In this document: piece after piece, positions 15,587 through 25,092 of the stretch
Layout of the letters: each line of letters starts with the position of its first letter
How positions within the stretch are numbered: position 1 is the stretch's first letter
Source of the DNA: Pirellula staleyi DSM 6068
GTDB taxonomy: Bacteria > Planctomycetota > Planctomycetia > Pirellulales > Pirellulaceae
Assembly: GCA_945875845.1 (NCBI GenBank)
Contig: CAMCMB010000024.1
Location: 1-64,000, forward strand
Direction of reading: 5' to 3'
Length of the DNA: 64,000 bases
Notes under the pieces: generated by a model
The model's input: only the letters and a program-made list of their open reading frames with translations
Databases searched by the model: none
What the model was told of the DNA's origin: nothing
Position numbers and translations under genes: made by a program

Positions 15587-18500
15587 TTGAAACACATCAA
15601 CCCCCTTCGGTCTTTACGGCTATTGGTCGCCGTGTCGGCGATATCACCGTACGTTTCAATGCCACTTGGCTTGATCGTGCCGGCTGGTATCGTGGCATCG
15701 ATCTCTTGCGATGCATCCTATGCAATCGCTCAAAGCCCCACCTTGCCAACGTTGCCACCGGCGCAACCGAACCCAACGGATGTTGGAACGGCGGCATTGC
15801 CTGCAGATGCAAACGCAAGTTCGAAATCCCTTTTGATCAAAGCCCGAGCCGCTTTTAGCGAAGGGAAACAGGATGCAGCTGCCCTGGCGTTCGCGCAAGC
15901 AACGGTGGCGGCACAACAATCTCCGGACATGGCTGCAGAGCTTAAGCAGACGCGTCAACAATTCATCGACCGCGGAATGGGTCAGCAAGTTCTTGATCGT
16001 GCCATCCTTTCAGCACAGTCAAGTTCAAGCCTGAACAGTCGAGCAGCCAATGCATTGCGAAGCAAGACGACTAGCCTACCCACGGATAACGGTGCGGCCA
16101 GTAGCGGAATGCTTCCGCCTGGTTTGCTTACTTCAGATTCCAATAATGCAAATGGGAATCAAGGTTATCCGTCGACGCAATCGGCGATGCTACCACCCAC
16201 GCTGTCCCAGCAATCCAACCCACAAGCCGCCGGACCAGCCAATCCTCTGCGTGACCAAGCTATTGGGTTGACGGTGGAAGCCAAGATGGCATTGGATCGC
16301 GGTGACGTGACCGGTGCGAAGAAACTAATCGATCGCGCCAATTCATTACGCGTTCCTGATAGCGAGTTCGCTCCTGGTCAGTTGCGTCCTTGGAACGTAG
16401 CGCTGGATATCGATCGAGCAGAGCGTTTGCGAGGCAATGCCGACGTCAGGACTGCATCTGCAGTCATGCCGAACGGCGGTGTGCAGAACGCTGCGGCCCA
16501 ATCGGCTCCTTCGGCTCCGGACCAAAATTCCGTTCAGTCTGGGATTTATCAGCCAAGAACCGATCTCTCGAAGGTTGCGCCCGCAAGTGGTGTTTTGTCT
16601 TCGTACGATCAAGAGGAATCCGGTCAAGAACTGTATAAGCGCGGGTTAGCTGCGTTGTCTGCCGGAAACAAAGACACGGCCTTGGTCCTCTTCAAATCGG
16701 CTTGGCAAAAGAAGGCTGACTTGGATCCAGGGACGTTTGCCCAACTCAAGGACAAGCTAACGTTATTGCAGTCGGGCAATCGCGCCAGCAGCGAACCTGA
16801 GAGCATCGATGCTACCAGTCCCGAGGGCCGCGAAAGCCAGATGAAACGCCAGAAGTGGTTTGCCGAAGTGTCAGGCGAGATTGCCGATGCGGAAAAAATG
16901 ATGACGGCGAACAAACCCATGGAAGCGCTCGATCGCCTGCGAGCCTTGCGTCAACGGGTCTCTCAATCGGACCTTGATGGCACGCAGCGCAAGAACTTGC
17001 TAGCGATGGTCGATCGAGTCAGCAACCATATGCAGACCTGGGTCGACGACAACAAGTCAACTATTGATCTCGACCAACGCAACAGGCAAATCGAAGATTC
17101 CATTGCGTTGGATGCATCCAATCGGGCTAAGACCGATCTGCAGGTTCAAACACTCGTTGATCAGTATAACGTATTGATCGATTCCGCTCGCTACTCCGAG
17201 GCGGAGGCTGTTGCCAAGAAGGTTTCTGAAATCGCGCCGAACAGCGAAATCGCATCTGTGCTTTACAACAAAGCCAAAATCCAACGGCGTGTCGAGGAAC
17301 ACCTGGACATTCGAAGCCAGAAGGAAGAAGGTTTCATTGACAACATGAATAGCGTGGATCTCGCTGCCGTTCCGTACAATGATATCAATCCGATGACGAT
17401 GCCTTCGCTGAGATCTTGGACGGAGATATCCAAACGGCGTGCAACGACTACCGATTTGAAGATGTCGCCTCGCGAAAGGAAGATCCGAGAGGCACTTGCA
17501 GAGCAGTTTTCGGCAACCTTTGACCGACGACCGTTGTCCGATGCGATGAACACCATCGCCGAAATGACGGGAATTCCGATTGTCATCGACGACAGCTCGA
17601 TCGGCGAGGAAGGGATTACGGTCGATCAACCCATCACTTTGGACCTCAAGGGGAACTCCATTTCGCTCAAGAGTGCTCTCAATGTGATGCTGGAAAGACT
17701 GAATCTTACCTATTCGATTAAGAACGACGTTCTGAATATCGAAAGCGCTCGCTTCAACAAGAAAGCGACCAGAGTTGAAATCTACAATGTCAAGGACCTG
17801 GTGATACCAATCCCGAACTTTGTGTCGGATTACAACACGGGTATGGCGGGAGCATTGCAGTCTGCGTATCAAGCTCAAACACACATGGCTTCCGCTACGA
17901 TCAAGGAAGATAATGTGGCGAGCGTTGCCAGCCGCATCGCGAACGTCGACCCGAACTCGGCTATTCTTGCTCAGATGAACTCGATGGGTGGTTCACCTGG
18001 TGGGATGTATCCTGGGTCGATGGCAGGACCTTCTCCTGGGATGTTCCCAAGCTCGACAGTCGGTTTGGGGGGTGGCGCACAGCCTAACTACTTCGAGCTT
18101 ATCAACTTGATTCAAAACACGGTGAACCCAGATCAATGGCAAGCGGTTGGTGGCGGCAGCTCGACCATGCAACCGTTCCAACAGAATTTGAGTTTGGTCG
18201 TTACAGCTCCGCAGGAAACGCACGAGGCTATTGCTGACTTGCTCAAGTCCTTGAGATCACTTCAGAACATTCAAGTCACGATCGAAGTACGCTTCATTCA
18301 ATTGGAAGATACGTTCTACGAGCGAATTGGCGTCGACTTTGACCTCAACATCAATGATAACGTCAATCGTCTCCGTCCAGAAAGTGGTGGACCCAGCGTT
18401 GCATTCGGCCTCTCGGGTCCAACTGGACCACTCGGTCCTGTGTATACCAACGATTTGGATTTTCAGATTAGGAATACGTTCAACGTGCTACCGCCGGCTG

Positions 18501-19237
18501 GACGACCAGATGCAGGGGCAGGAACTACGGTCGGTCTCGCGATCTTGAGCGATCTAGAACTGTACTTCTTCTTGGAAGCAGCTCAGGGAAATAGCCGCTC
18601 GAATGTGCTGCAAGCTCCTAAGGTGACGATGTTCGATGGTCAGACTGCTTCCATCAACGACTTCGCTCAACGACCGTTTGTTATCTCGTATGACCCGGTG
18701 GTGGGTGACTTCGCCGTCGCTCAACGACCCGTCATTGTGGTGTTGAACGAAGGAACACAGATGAACGTGCAGTCGGTTGTCTCCAATGACAAGCGTTTCG
18801 TTCGATTGACTCTCGTGCCTCAGTTCACTCGACTTGAAGCCGCCGATCGTCAGTTCACATTCCAAGGCAAACGAACTTCGACTACCGGTTCAAGCATCTT
18901 GAACAATGGCGTTGCGACCGCGCTACAGAGAAATGAGGACTCGCTCGTCGAAGGCACCACGGTCCAACAGCCAACGGTTGGTACGACCAGTGTGACTACG
19001 ACCGTTAGCGTACCAGACGGTGGCACCATTCTCCTGGGTGGTATCAAACGATTGCGTGAAGCTCGAACAGAACGGGGTACACCAATCCTCAGCAAGATCC
19101 CGTACCTCAACCGTTTGTTCAAAAACAGTGCGATCGGACGAGAAACCAATACTCTGATGATGACCGTCACACCGCGAATCATCATTCCGGAAGAAGAAGA
19201 AGAATTGCTCGGCGTGTCGACCAACAGTCGACCTTAG
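15587..19237 (+). CDS. Large secretin-family protein (type II/III secretion or pilus-type outer-membrane channel)
   Basis: 1216 residues from a TTG start with a strong ribosome site. A signal peptide occupies about 1-50. Residues 55-620 form a planctomycete-specific region with TPR-like helices (SLLIKARAAFSEGKQDAAAL; GQELYKRGLAALSAGNKDTA) and proline/serine-rich spacers. A secretin/TonB short N-terminal domain lies near 635-720 (PLSDAMNTIAEMTGIPIVID). The secretin domain spans about 890-1200, with VPDGGTILLGGIKRLREA and a closing SKIPYLNRLFKNSAIG, the classical GG-containing signature. Secretins form outer-membrane rings that export folded proteins or pili. No other secretion gene lies beside it, but a pilus-N/BON protein is at 40553. 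The acidic ending EEEEE is notable. Confidence 0.88.
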   Translation: MKHINPLRSLRLLVAVSAISPYVSMPLGLIVPAGIVASISCDASYAIAQSPTLPTLPPAQPNPTDVGTAALPADANASSKSLLIKARAAFSEGKQDAAALAFAQATVAAQQSPDMAAELKQTRQQFIDRGMGQQVLDRAILSAQSSSSLNSRAANALRSKTTSLPTDNGAASSGMLPPGLLTSDSNNANGNQGYPSTQSAMLPPTLSQQSNPQAAGPANPLRDQAIGLTVEAKMALDRGDVTGAKKLIDRANSLRVPDSEFAPGQLRPWNVALDIDRAERLRGNADVRTASAVMPNGGVQNAAAQSAPSAPDQNSVQSGIYQPRTDLSKVAPASGVLSSYDQEESGQELYKRGLAALSAGNKDTALVLFKSAWQKKADLDPGTFAQLKDKLTLLQSGNRASSEPESIDATSPEGRESQMKRQKWFAEVSGEIADAEKMMTANKPMEALDRLRALRQRVSQSDLDGTQRKNLLAMVDRVSNHMQTWVDDNKSTIDLDQRNRQIEDSIALDASNRAKTDLQVQTLVDQYNVLIDSARYSEAEAVAKKVSEIAPNSEIASVLYNKAKIQRRVEEHLDIRSQKEEGFIDNMNSVDLAAVPYNDINPMTMPSLRSWTEISKRRATTTDLKMSPRERKIREALAEQFSATFDRRPLSDAMNTIAEMTGIPIVIDDSSIGEEGITVDQPITLDLKGNSISLKSALNVMLERLNLTYSIKNDVLNIESARFNKKATRVEIYNVKDLVIPIPNFVSDYNTGMAGALQSAYQAQTHMASATIKEDNVASVASRIANVDPNSAILAQMNSMGGSPGGMYPGSMAGPSPGMFPSSTVGLGGGAQPNYFELINLIQNTVNPDQWQAVGGGSSTMQPFQQNLSLVVTAPQETHEAIADLLKSLRSLQNIQVTIEVRFIQLEDTFYERIGVDFDLNINDNVNRLRPESGGPSVAFGLSGPTGPLGPVYTNDLDFQIRNTFNVLPPAGRPDAGAGTTVGLAILSDLELYFFLEAAQGNSRSNVLQAPKVTMFDGQTASINDFAQRPFVISYDPVVGDFAVAQRPVIVVLNEGTQMNVQSVVSNDKRFVRLTLVPQFTRLEAADRQFTFQGKRTSTTGSSILNNGVATALQRNEDSLVEGTTVQQPTVGTTSVTTTVSVPDGGTILLGGIKRLREARTERGTPILSKIPYLNRLFKNSAIGRETNTLMMTVTPRIIIPEEEEELLGVSTNSRP

Positions 19238-19261
19238 TGCAAAGCAAAAATCCGAATGTAG

Positions 19262-19292
19262 AAAAAACCCACGGTAACCACCGTGGGTTTTT
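19262..19292 (+). terminator. Rho-independent terminator after the secretin gene
   Basis: The stem AACCCACGGT/ACCGTGGGTT (19266-19275 with 19280-19289) has a 4-base loop and is followed by T residues to 19292; a matching A run precedes it, so it may also work on the minus strand. It starts 25 nt after the stop codon. Confidence 0.85.
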
Positions 19293-19359
19293 CGTTGGAA
19301 TACCCGCATGGCGACCAGAGCACAAGGGAATTACACTAGAGGAATACGGAGCGCAGTTT

Positions 19360-19511
19360 GGTAACCCGACGCGTGACGGCTTGTTGCTTTAGTGAAGTCG
19401 TTATTGGTTAAGGGAGGTATGACGGACTTCCAAGTCCGTCAATGGGGAATTCGACGGACTAGGAAGTCCGTCGTACCATTAAATCAACAAGCCGGTAAGC
19501 GTCGGGTTACC
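19360..19511 (+). repeat. Family B MITE-like element, copy 1 (complete, with outer inverted repeats)
   Basis: The core (19378-19493) begins GGCTTGTTGCTTTAGTGAAG and ends ATTAAATCAACAAGCC, which are inverted copies. It contains two internal palindromes, GACGGACTTCCAAGTCCGTC and CGACGGACTAGGAAGTCCGTCG. Outside the core a perfect 13-base inverted repeat is present: GGTAACCCGACGC at 19360-19372 and GCGTCGGGTTACC at 19499-19511. No coding capacity is evident. Related copies are at 43249-43363 (reverse), 61943-62086, 62097-62208, and a fragment at 31736-31792. Confidence 0.82.
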
Positions 19512-19555
19512 ATAGCCTATCCGACGGAGAACGCATCTTTCGCGGCGCGAAAGGC

Positions 19556-19632
19556 GACTACCGTTTACTCCACCATCCCTACCGTTTACCCCACCATCCC
19601 TACCGTTTACCCCAACCTCCCTACCGTTTCCT
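19556..19632 (+). repeat. 21-bp tandem repeat upstream of the ThuA-like gene
   Basis: The unit CTACCGTTTACCCCACCATCC is repeated about 3.5 times with few changes. Read in the frame of the following gene it would encode TVYPTIP repeats, but the sequence lies before the signal peptide and probably is not translated. It follows directly on the family B element. Confidence 0.75.
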
Positions 19633-19658
19633 CAAATCTCGCCATGACTGGATCCATA

Positions 19659-20597
19659 ATGAGAAAAGTGTTTTGCGTTTTCCTTCTTTCGATGTTGTCC
19701 CCTGTTGCACTCTTGGCTCAGGACAAGCCGGACCCTTGGATTCAAAAAAAGCTGCAACAGTTCAAACCGCTGACAGAGGAACAGAAGGCTGCCATCGAAC
19801 AAGCCGTTCCAAGCCAATCGACTGCGAAACCGAAGAAGACTAGGAAAGTGTTGGTATTTTATCGATGTGAAGGATTCGTTCACAATTCCATTCCTTACGG
19901 CAATTTGGCAGTCGAGGCAATGGGTCGCAAGACGGGCGCTTTCAGTGTTGATCTTGCCGACACCTATGACGTCTTTACGACGAAAAACTTAGAACAATAC
20001 GATTGCATCCTGCTCAACAGCACGACCGGTATGCAATTCCAAACTGTGGATCAGCAAAACGCCTTTCTCGATTTCATCGCAAACGGCAAGGGCTTGGCCG
20101 GATTGCACGCTGCGAGCGATAATTTCGGACGCCACCCCGCGTGTCGAGCGATCGTGGGTGGGGAATTCGGGGGACACCCTTGGAACGCCGGCGGAAATTG
20201 GGCATTCAAGTTGGATGACCCAGAACATGTCCTCAACGTCGCGTTCGGCGGTAAAGGATTCTGGCACAGCGACGAAATTTATCAATACAATCCTCAAACG
20301 TACGAGGGACCGCAAGTTTTGCGAGTTCTGCTAAGTTTGGATATGGCACAATCCGAAGTGTCCAAGCAGATCAAGGATGGGCCGCGAGAAGTCCCCGTCT
20401 CGTGGCTTCGTAAAGCCGGCGAAGGACGGGTTTTTTACACCAATTTTGGCCACCGAGAAGACACCTTTCGCAAGCCCATGATCCTGCAACACATGCTCGA
20501 TGGGATTCAATATGCCATCGGTGACTTGGAGGCTGACGCAACTCCCACCGCCAAAGCGGGTGCAAAATCGCCTGCCCTCGCACCCGCCAAGCCGTAA
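19659..20597 (+). CDS. Secreted ThuA-like domain protein
   Basis: About 312 residues from ATG 19659, chosen because a clean signal peptide follows (KVFCVFLLSMLSPVALLAQ); ATG 19644 is possible. The ThuA domain, a glutamine-amidotransferase-like fold, is seen in KVLVFYRCEGFVHNSIPYGN, YDVFTTKNLEQYDCILLNST, LAGLHAASDNFGRHPACRAI, VGGEFGGHPW and GRVFYTNFGHREDTF. In planctomycetes these proteins are numerous, exported, and linked to breakdown of complex sugars; a specific substrate cannot be named. The C-terminus is an Ala/Pro/Lys-rich tail. The frame continues upstream through the 21-bp repeat and the MITE, which is coincidental. Confidence 0.82.
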   Translation: MRKVFCVFLLSMLSPVALLAQDKPDPWIQKKLQQFKPLTEEQKAAIEQAVPSQSTAKPKKTRKVLVFYRCEGFVHNSIPYGNLAVEAMGRKTGAFSVDLADTYDVFTTKNLEQYDCILLNSTTGMQFQTVDQQNAFLDFIANGKGLAGLHAASDNFGRHPACRAIVGGEFGGHPWNAGGNWAFKLDDPEHVLNVAFGGKGFWHSDEIYQYNPQTYEGPQVLRVLLSLDMAQSEVSKQIKDGPREVPVSWLRKAGEGRVFYTNFGHREDTFRKPMILQHMLDGIQYAIGDLEADATPTAKAGAKSPALAPAKP

Positions 20598-20924
20598 GAC
20601 CTGCCCCAACGACCTTGTGTCGTTGGACAGCCAGTTTGGTCTGCTAAACGGTGTAACGATCCGCGAGCAAAGTGGGGTCAGGGTGGCGCGTCCAGAGCCT
20701 TAGCGATGGGCGTGGGAAGCTTGGCAAATGAAACGATCGACTCACACGCCCTACGTGCCTCAGGGCGTGCTACCCGTATCAATATTCTTTGAATGGAATG
20801 GTCTGGGCTCCTGCCGAGCTATTTACGCACCACGCTCGGCAGGAGCCTCGCCCTCCCGATGAAATCGCAAGCAATTCTAAAAGGAAAGCGAGACGGCCTC
20901 AGAGGAGTCGAATAGAATAAACGC
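20598..20924. other. Gene-free stretch with hairpins and a family A repeat
   Basis: Three palindromes lie here: CCAACGAC/GTCGTTGG (20607-20627), close behind the ThuA-like gene and without a T run; CACGCCCT/AGGGCGTG (20741-20769); and a family A copy. No gene is supported. Confidence 0.55.
20803..20857. repeat. Family A palindromic repeat
   Basis: GGGCTCCTGCCGAGC and GCTCGGCAGGAGCCTCGCCC form the arms, with a short ATTTACGCACCAC-type spacer. It is the second full copy of the family and lies between two genes of the same strand. Confidence 0.75.
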
Positions 20925-23489
20925 ATGACATCCTATAATGACAGCCGCAAGTTCAAGTCGTTTCTTCCAGCACTGGCTGCTGCCTTGACTTGGTTTTCGG
21001 CAAGCATGCAGGCAAGCGAACCCATTCTTGACTTCAACCGTGATATCCGACCGATATTGGCGGAAAACTGCTTCTATTGCCACGGCCAGGACGCCAACAA
21101 ACGCCAAGCAGACCTCCGACTCGACGACAGGGAAATCGCGATTCAGACGGGAGCCGTTGTGCCGGGCAAACCCGCCGAAAGCGGACTGGTCGCCAGAATT
21201 CATTCCACCGACGCGGACGAGCAAATGCCGCCGCCTGCCTCCAACCGAAAACTCAGCCTTGATCAAAAGAAGATCCTAGAGCGATGGGTTAACGAGGGGG
21301 CGAACTACTCAAAACACTGGTCCTTTGTGGCACCTTTACGCCCAGCCCAACCCGCAGTCCTCAAGAACGATTGGGTTCGAAATGCGATCGATCGATTCGT
21401 TCTTTCACGGCTCGAATTGGAAGGCTTGTCTCCTTCACCGGAAGCGGACAAGGTCACTCTCATCAAGCGACTCTATTCCGACCTCATCGGTTTGCCACCA
21501 ACACCAAGCGAAGTGGATGCATTCATTGCTGACACGGACGCCATGGCGTATGAACACTTGGTGAATAGACTTCTCGATAACGAGCACTATGGCGAACGCA
21601 TGGCTCTGGCTTGGCTGGATGCCGCTCGCTATGCGGACAGCAACGGATTTCAGCAGGACGGAGATACGTGGCAATGGATGTGGCGTGATTGGGTGGTTCG
21701 CGCCTACAACGAGAATTTACCATTCGATCAGTTCACGATTTGGCAGCTCGCGGGTGATTTGCTTCCGAACGCAACGACGGATCAAAAAATCGCAAGCGGT
21801 TTCAATCGCAACCACTTACTCAATGGGGAGGGTGGAGCGATCGCCGAGGAGCAAAGATTTGTCGTTTTATTTGATCGGATCGACACCACGGCCACGACTT
21901 GGTTAGGGCTCACCATGGCTTGCGCTCAATGCCACGATCACAAATATGACCCGATCACGCAGAAAGATTACTACCGTTTCCTCGATGCCTTCAATCGTGT
22001 TCCTGAAAGCGGTGTTCCGCAGTTTTTTTCCTCGCGCATCCGTGTCGCGGCCCCCTTTCTCGAACTGTTGACCGAAGAAAACAAAGTCAAAATCGCGGAA
22101 TTCGAAGCGCAAATCGCTCTGCTTGATAAGGAAAAGTCACCTCTCGCCGACGCAGCCTTTCATGGTTGGCGGTCGGGGATTCTTGCACAAGCGAATCCAG
22201 CGGAGCTGAAAGGATTGGCGGAAGCAATTGCAGCCATTTTGAAGAAACCCGTTGGCGATCGTTCCGAAGATGAAAAAAAGACATTGGAAACCGGCTTGCG
22301 AAAACACTTTGACGACAAAGTTCTTGTAACGCTCAACGACAGGATTCCGGTGCTCGCCAAGCTATCCGAACAGCGCAATCAATTATCGTCCTACAAAGCC
22401 GACCGCGTGCCGCGCGTGATGGTGATGAGCGACGACAAGCCACGCGAGTCGCACGTGCTTTCGCGAGGGGAATATCTTAAACCCGAGGAAAAAGTCACCT
22501 TCGAAACGCCTGAGTTTTTACCCCCCATGCCCGCCGATGCGCCTCGCAATCGTCTTGGGTTTGCACAATGGTTAGTGTCGAATGAGCATCCGCTCACGGC
22601 CCGCGTCCAAGTCAATCGCATGTGGCAGCAGTTTTTTGGTATTGGAATTGTCAAGACTGCCGAAGATTTCGGAGTGCAAAGCGAATACCCGATCCATTTG
22701 CCGTTGCTCGATTGGCTGGCCGTTGAGTTTCGAGAAAGCGGCTGGAATATGAAAGCCCTGCAGCGACTCATCCTCAACAGCGCCACCTATAGGCAATCCA
22801 GCCGCGTAACACCCTCGCTTCGGGCTCGCGATTTGGAAAATCGTCTCTATGCTAGAGCAAGTCGATTTCGGATGCCGTCCTTAATCCTACGCGATTGGTC
22901 GCTGTCGGCAGCGGGTCTTTTAGACAGTCGTGTGGCGGGGCCGCCCGTCTATCCCTATCAACCCGATGGGATTTGGGAATCGCTCGCCATTACTAAAGAG
23001 CGCGACTTTAGTTACCCGGTTTCAAGTGGTAGCGATCTTTACCGACGAAGCCTATATACTTTCTGGCGACGCACCGTCGGACCTGCGAATATGTTCGACT
23101 CGTCCAATCGCCAAACATGCCGTGTGCGAGCCGGCTCAACGAGTACTCCGCTCCATGCGTTGACCACACTCAACGACCCGACATGGGTCGAAGCGGCAAG
23201 GGTGCTAGCAGAACATAGCCTTAAGCATTCGGCGTCGCTCGACGAACAGATTACTTACGCATTTCGAAACATACTAAGCCGACCTCCGCGCGATCGGGAC
23301 TTGGACATCCTTCGCAAAGCAATGAGCAAACAGATGGGCATTTACTCGGCAGATGTTGCGTCTGCCAAGTCCTTGCTCGATATTGGATTTGCAGTCCGCG
23401 ACAAATCCCTCAATGAGGCGACGCATGCCTCATTGACCGCCGTTTGCTTGGCAATCATGAACTTAGATGAGTCGCTCACACGCGAATAA
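20925..23489 (+). CDS. PSCyt1/DUF1549/DUF1553 protein (planctomycete cytochrome-type)
   Basis: 854 residues with a signal peptide (FLPALAAALTWFSASMQAS). A cytochrome-like domain follows, with haem motif CFYCH (C49-H53) and MPPP as a possible distal methionine region. DUF1549 covers about 150-360 (DWVRNAIDRFVLSRLELEGL, LIGLPPTPSEVDAF, DAARYADSNGFQQDGD) and contains a second CxxCH in CAQCHDHKYDPI. DUF1553 covers about 530-800 (GFAQWLVSNEHPLTARVQVN, RMWQQFFGIGIVKT). These proteins are a planctomycete hallmark, exported and probably involved in redox chemistry on polysaccharides, but the reaction is not established. A DUF1501 gene follows 22 nt downstream, the standard pairing. Confidence 0.93.
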   Translation: MTSYNDSRKFKSFLPALAAALTWFSASMQASEPILDFNRDIRPILAENCFYCHGQDANKRQADLRLDDREIAIQTGAVVPGKPAESGLVARIHSTDADEQMPPPASNRKLSLDQKKILERWVNEGANYSKHWSFVAPLRPAQPAVLKNDWVRNAIDRFVLSRLELEGLSPSPEADKVTLIKRLYSDLIGLPPTPSEVDAFIADTDAMAYEHLVNRLLDNEHYGERMALAWLDAARYADSNGFQQDGDTWQWMWRDWVVRAYNENLPFDQFTIWQLAGDLLPNATTDQKIASGFNRNHLLNGEGGAIAEEQRFVVLFDRIDTTATTWLGLTMACAQCHDHKYDPITQKDYYRFLDAFNRVPESGVPQFFSSRIRVAAPFLELLTEENKVKIAEFEAQIALLDKEKSPLADAAFHGWRSGILAQANPAELKGLAEAIAAILKKPVGDRSEDEKKTLETGLRKHFDDKVLVTLNDRIPVLAKLSEQRNQLSSYKADRVPRVMVMSDDKPRESHVLSRGEYLKPEEKVTFETPEFLPPMPADAPRNRLGFAQWLVSNEHPLTARVQVNRMWQQFFGIGIVKTAEDFGVQSEYPIHLPLLDWLAVEFRESGWNMKALQRLILNSATYRQSSRVTPSLRARDLENRLYARASRFRMPSLILRDWSLSAAGLLDSRVAGPPVYPYQPDGIWESLAITKERDFSYPVSSGSDLYRRSLYTFWRRTVGPANMFDSSNRQTCRVRAGSTSTPLHALTTLNDPTWVEAARVLAEHSLKHSASLDEQITYAFRNILSRPPRDRDLDILRKAMSKQMGIYSADVASAKSLLDIGFAVRDKSLNEATHASLTAVCLAIMNLDESLTRE

Positions 23490-23511
23490 CTCCAGCAATT
23501 GGATAGCACCT

Positions 23512-24978
23512 ATGACCAACGAATTTCAAGAAAACCACGCTCGGGTTAACCGTCGGCAGCTATTCGGCTCGGCTGCCAGCGGAGTGGGCGTGGCTGCACT
23601 TGCATCTCTATTGGGTAGCGGACAGTCACAGGCGGACGATGCCTCCACTCCGCGATTGGGAAACGGGCTTCCAGGTCTGCCTCACCATATGGCGAAAGCA
23701 AAACGAGTGGTGGTGCTATGGCAAGGAGGCGGCCCCTCCCACATCGATCTTTTCGATGACAAGCCGGTGATGCGAGAGATGTCCGGTAAAGACATTCCTG
23801 AGTCAATTCGAGGCTCAACACGCTTATCGACAATGTCCAGTGGATATGGCAAATGGCCTTGCGTCCCTGCCATCAAGCCATTTCAAGCGTATGGGAATTC
23901 TGGGATTCCATTGAGCACGATGCTTCCCAAACTCGGTGGCATTGCGGATGAGCTGACGGTGGTGCGTTCAATGCATACCGAAGCGGTCAACCATGCACCT
24001 GGTGTCACGTTGTTTATGACAGGCTCCCAAGTACCGGGGCGCCCGAGTATGGGGTCTTGGCTATCCTATGGATTAGGGAGCGAAACCGAGGAACTGCCTA
24101 CGTTTGTCGTCATGACCTCCAGCGACAAAACCAAGACGTGCGGGCAGCTTTTCTTTGACTATTACTGGGGAAGTGGTTTCTTGCCGAGTCGCTTTCAAGG
24201 TGTCCGATTCCGGAACACGGGCGACCTCGTCCCGTATCTAGCCAATCCAGCAGGCGTTAGCACAACCGCTAGGCGGGCACTGCTGGACGACATCGCAAGC
24301 ATGAATGCAGAACATCTAGCAGACTATGGCGATCCGGAAATCGACACGCGAATCGCGCAATACGAAATGGCCTTTCGGATGCAAACCAGCGTCCCAGATC
24401 TCATCGATTTCTCCAACGAATCGTCATCGACCCTAGAACGCTATGGTCCCGACGCGCTGTCCAAAGGAACCTTTGCCAATAATTGTCTTGTGGCTCGTCG
24501 GTTGCTCGAGCGTGGAGTGCGTTTCGTACAACTCATGCACGCAGGCTGGGATCAGCATGGCAATTTATTCACGCAACTGGAACAGCAGTGCAAAGACACA
24601 GATGCTCCGTCGGCAGCATTGGTCCAAGATCTCAAGGAACGCGGGTTGCTTGACGATACGTTGGTCGTGTGGGGAGGGGAGTTTGGCAGAACTCCCTTCG
24701 GGCAAGGTGACCCGGCAAAGCCGACGGGACGCGATCATTTTGGCAAGGCATACAGTTGGTGGCTAGCTGGCGGTGGAGTCAAAAAAGGAACCATCTATGG
24801 TGCCACGGACGACTATGGTTGGAACATCACCGAGAACCCAGTCCACGTGCACGACATGCAAGCGACGATCATGCACTTGTGCGGCATCGACCACACGCGT
24901 TTGACTCATCGCTTTCAAGGCCGCCAGTTTCGATTGACCGACGTCCATGGGGAAGTAGTCCAAGGCATTATCGCTTGA
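23512..24978 (+). CDS. Tat-exported DUF1501 protein
   Basis: 488 residues from ATG 23512; ATG 23467 would overlap the previous gene and spoil the signal. The twin-arginine signal is NRRQLFGSAASGVGVAALAS. DUF1501, an alkaline-phosphatase-like fold, is seen in VVLWQGGGPSHIDLFDDKP, VRSMHTEAVNHAPG, LLERGVRFVQLMHAGWDQHG, VVWGGEFGRTPFGQ, GRDHFGKAYSWWLAGGGVK and HDMQATIMHLCGIDHTRLTH. Histidine and aspartate residues are placed as in sulphatase-like enzymes, but no activity is proven for the family. It forms a two-gene operon with the preceding cytochrome-type gene. Confidence 0.92.
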   Translation: MTNEFQENHARVNRRQLFGSAASGVGVAALASLLGSGQSQADDASTPRLGNGLPGLPHHMAKAKRVVVLWQGGGPSHIDLFDDKPVMREMSGKDIPESIRGSTRLSTMSSGYGKWPCVPAIKPFQAYGNSGIPLSTMLPKLGGIADELTVVRSMHTEAVNHAPGVTLFMTGSQVPGRPSMGSWLSYGLGSETEELPTFVVMTSSDKTKTCGQLFFDYYWGSGFLPSRFQGVRFRNTGDLVPYLANPAGVSTTARRALLDDIASMNAEHLADYGDPEIDTRIAQYEMAFRMQTSVPDLIDFSNESSSTLERYGPDALSKGTFANNCLVARRLLERGVRFVQLMHAGWDQHGNLFTQLEQQCKDTDAPSAALVQDLKERGLLDDTLVVWGGEFGRTPFGQGDPAKPTGRDHFGKAYSWWLAGGGVKKGTIYGATDDYGWNITENPVHVHDMQATIMHLCGIDHTRLTHRFQGRQFRLTDVHGEVVQGIIA

Positions 24979-24987
24979 TCGGATCGT

Positions 24988-25046
24988 CGTGGGATAGGCT
25001 TCTAGCCTGTCATTGTCGTGGGATAGGCTTCCAGCCTGTCGTTGTA
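24988..25046. repeat. Two tandem 26-31 bp palindromic repeats
   Basis: GTCGTGGGATAGGCTTCTAG (then CCTGTC) occurs twice in a row, the second with one change. Each contains an AGGCTTCTAGCCT-type palindrome. They sit just behind the DUF1501 stop codon and could fold into two RNA hairpins. Confidence 0.7.
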
Positions 25047-25092
25047 TTTTTAGACCAACACCATCGAGGGATAACAGTCCCAAACAGGCATA

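Noticed and set aside
19392-19658. N-terminal extension of the ThuA-like protein through the MITE and 21-bp repeat
   Set aside because: A clear signal peptide starts at 19659. The upstream codons are repeat DNA.
24988-25046. Terminator of the DUF1501 operon
   Set aside because: The palindromes are short and lack a T run. They fit the repeat class better.
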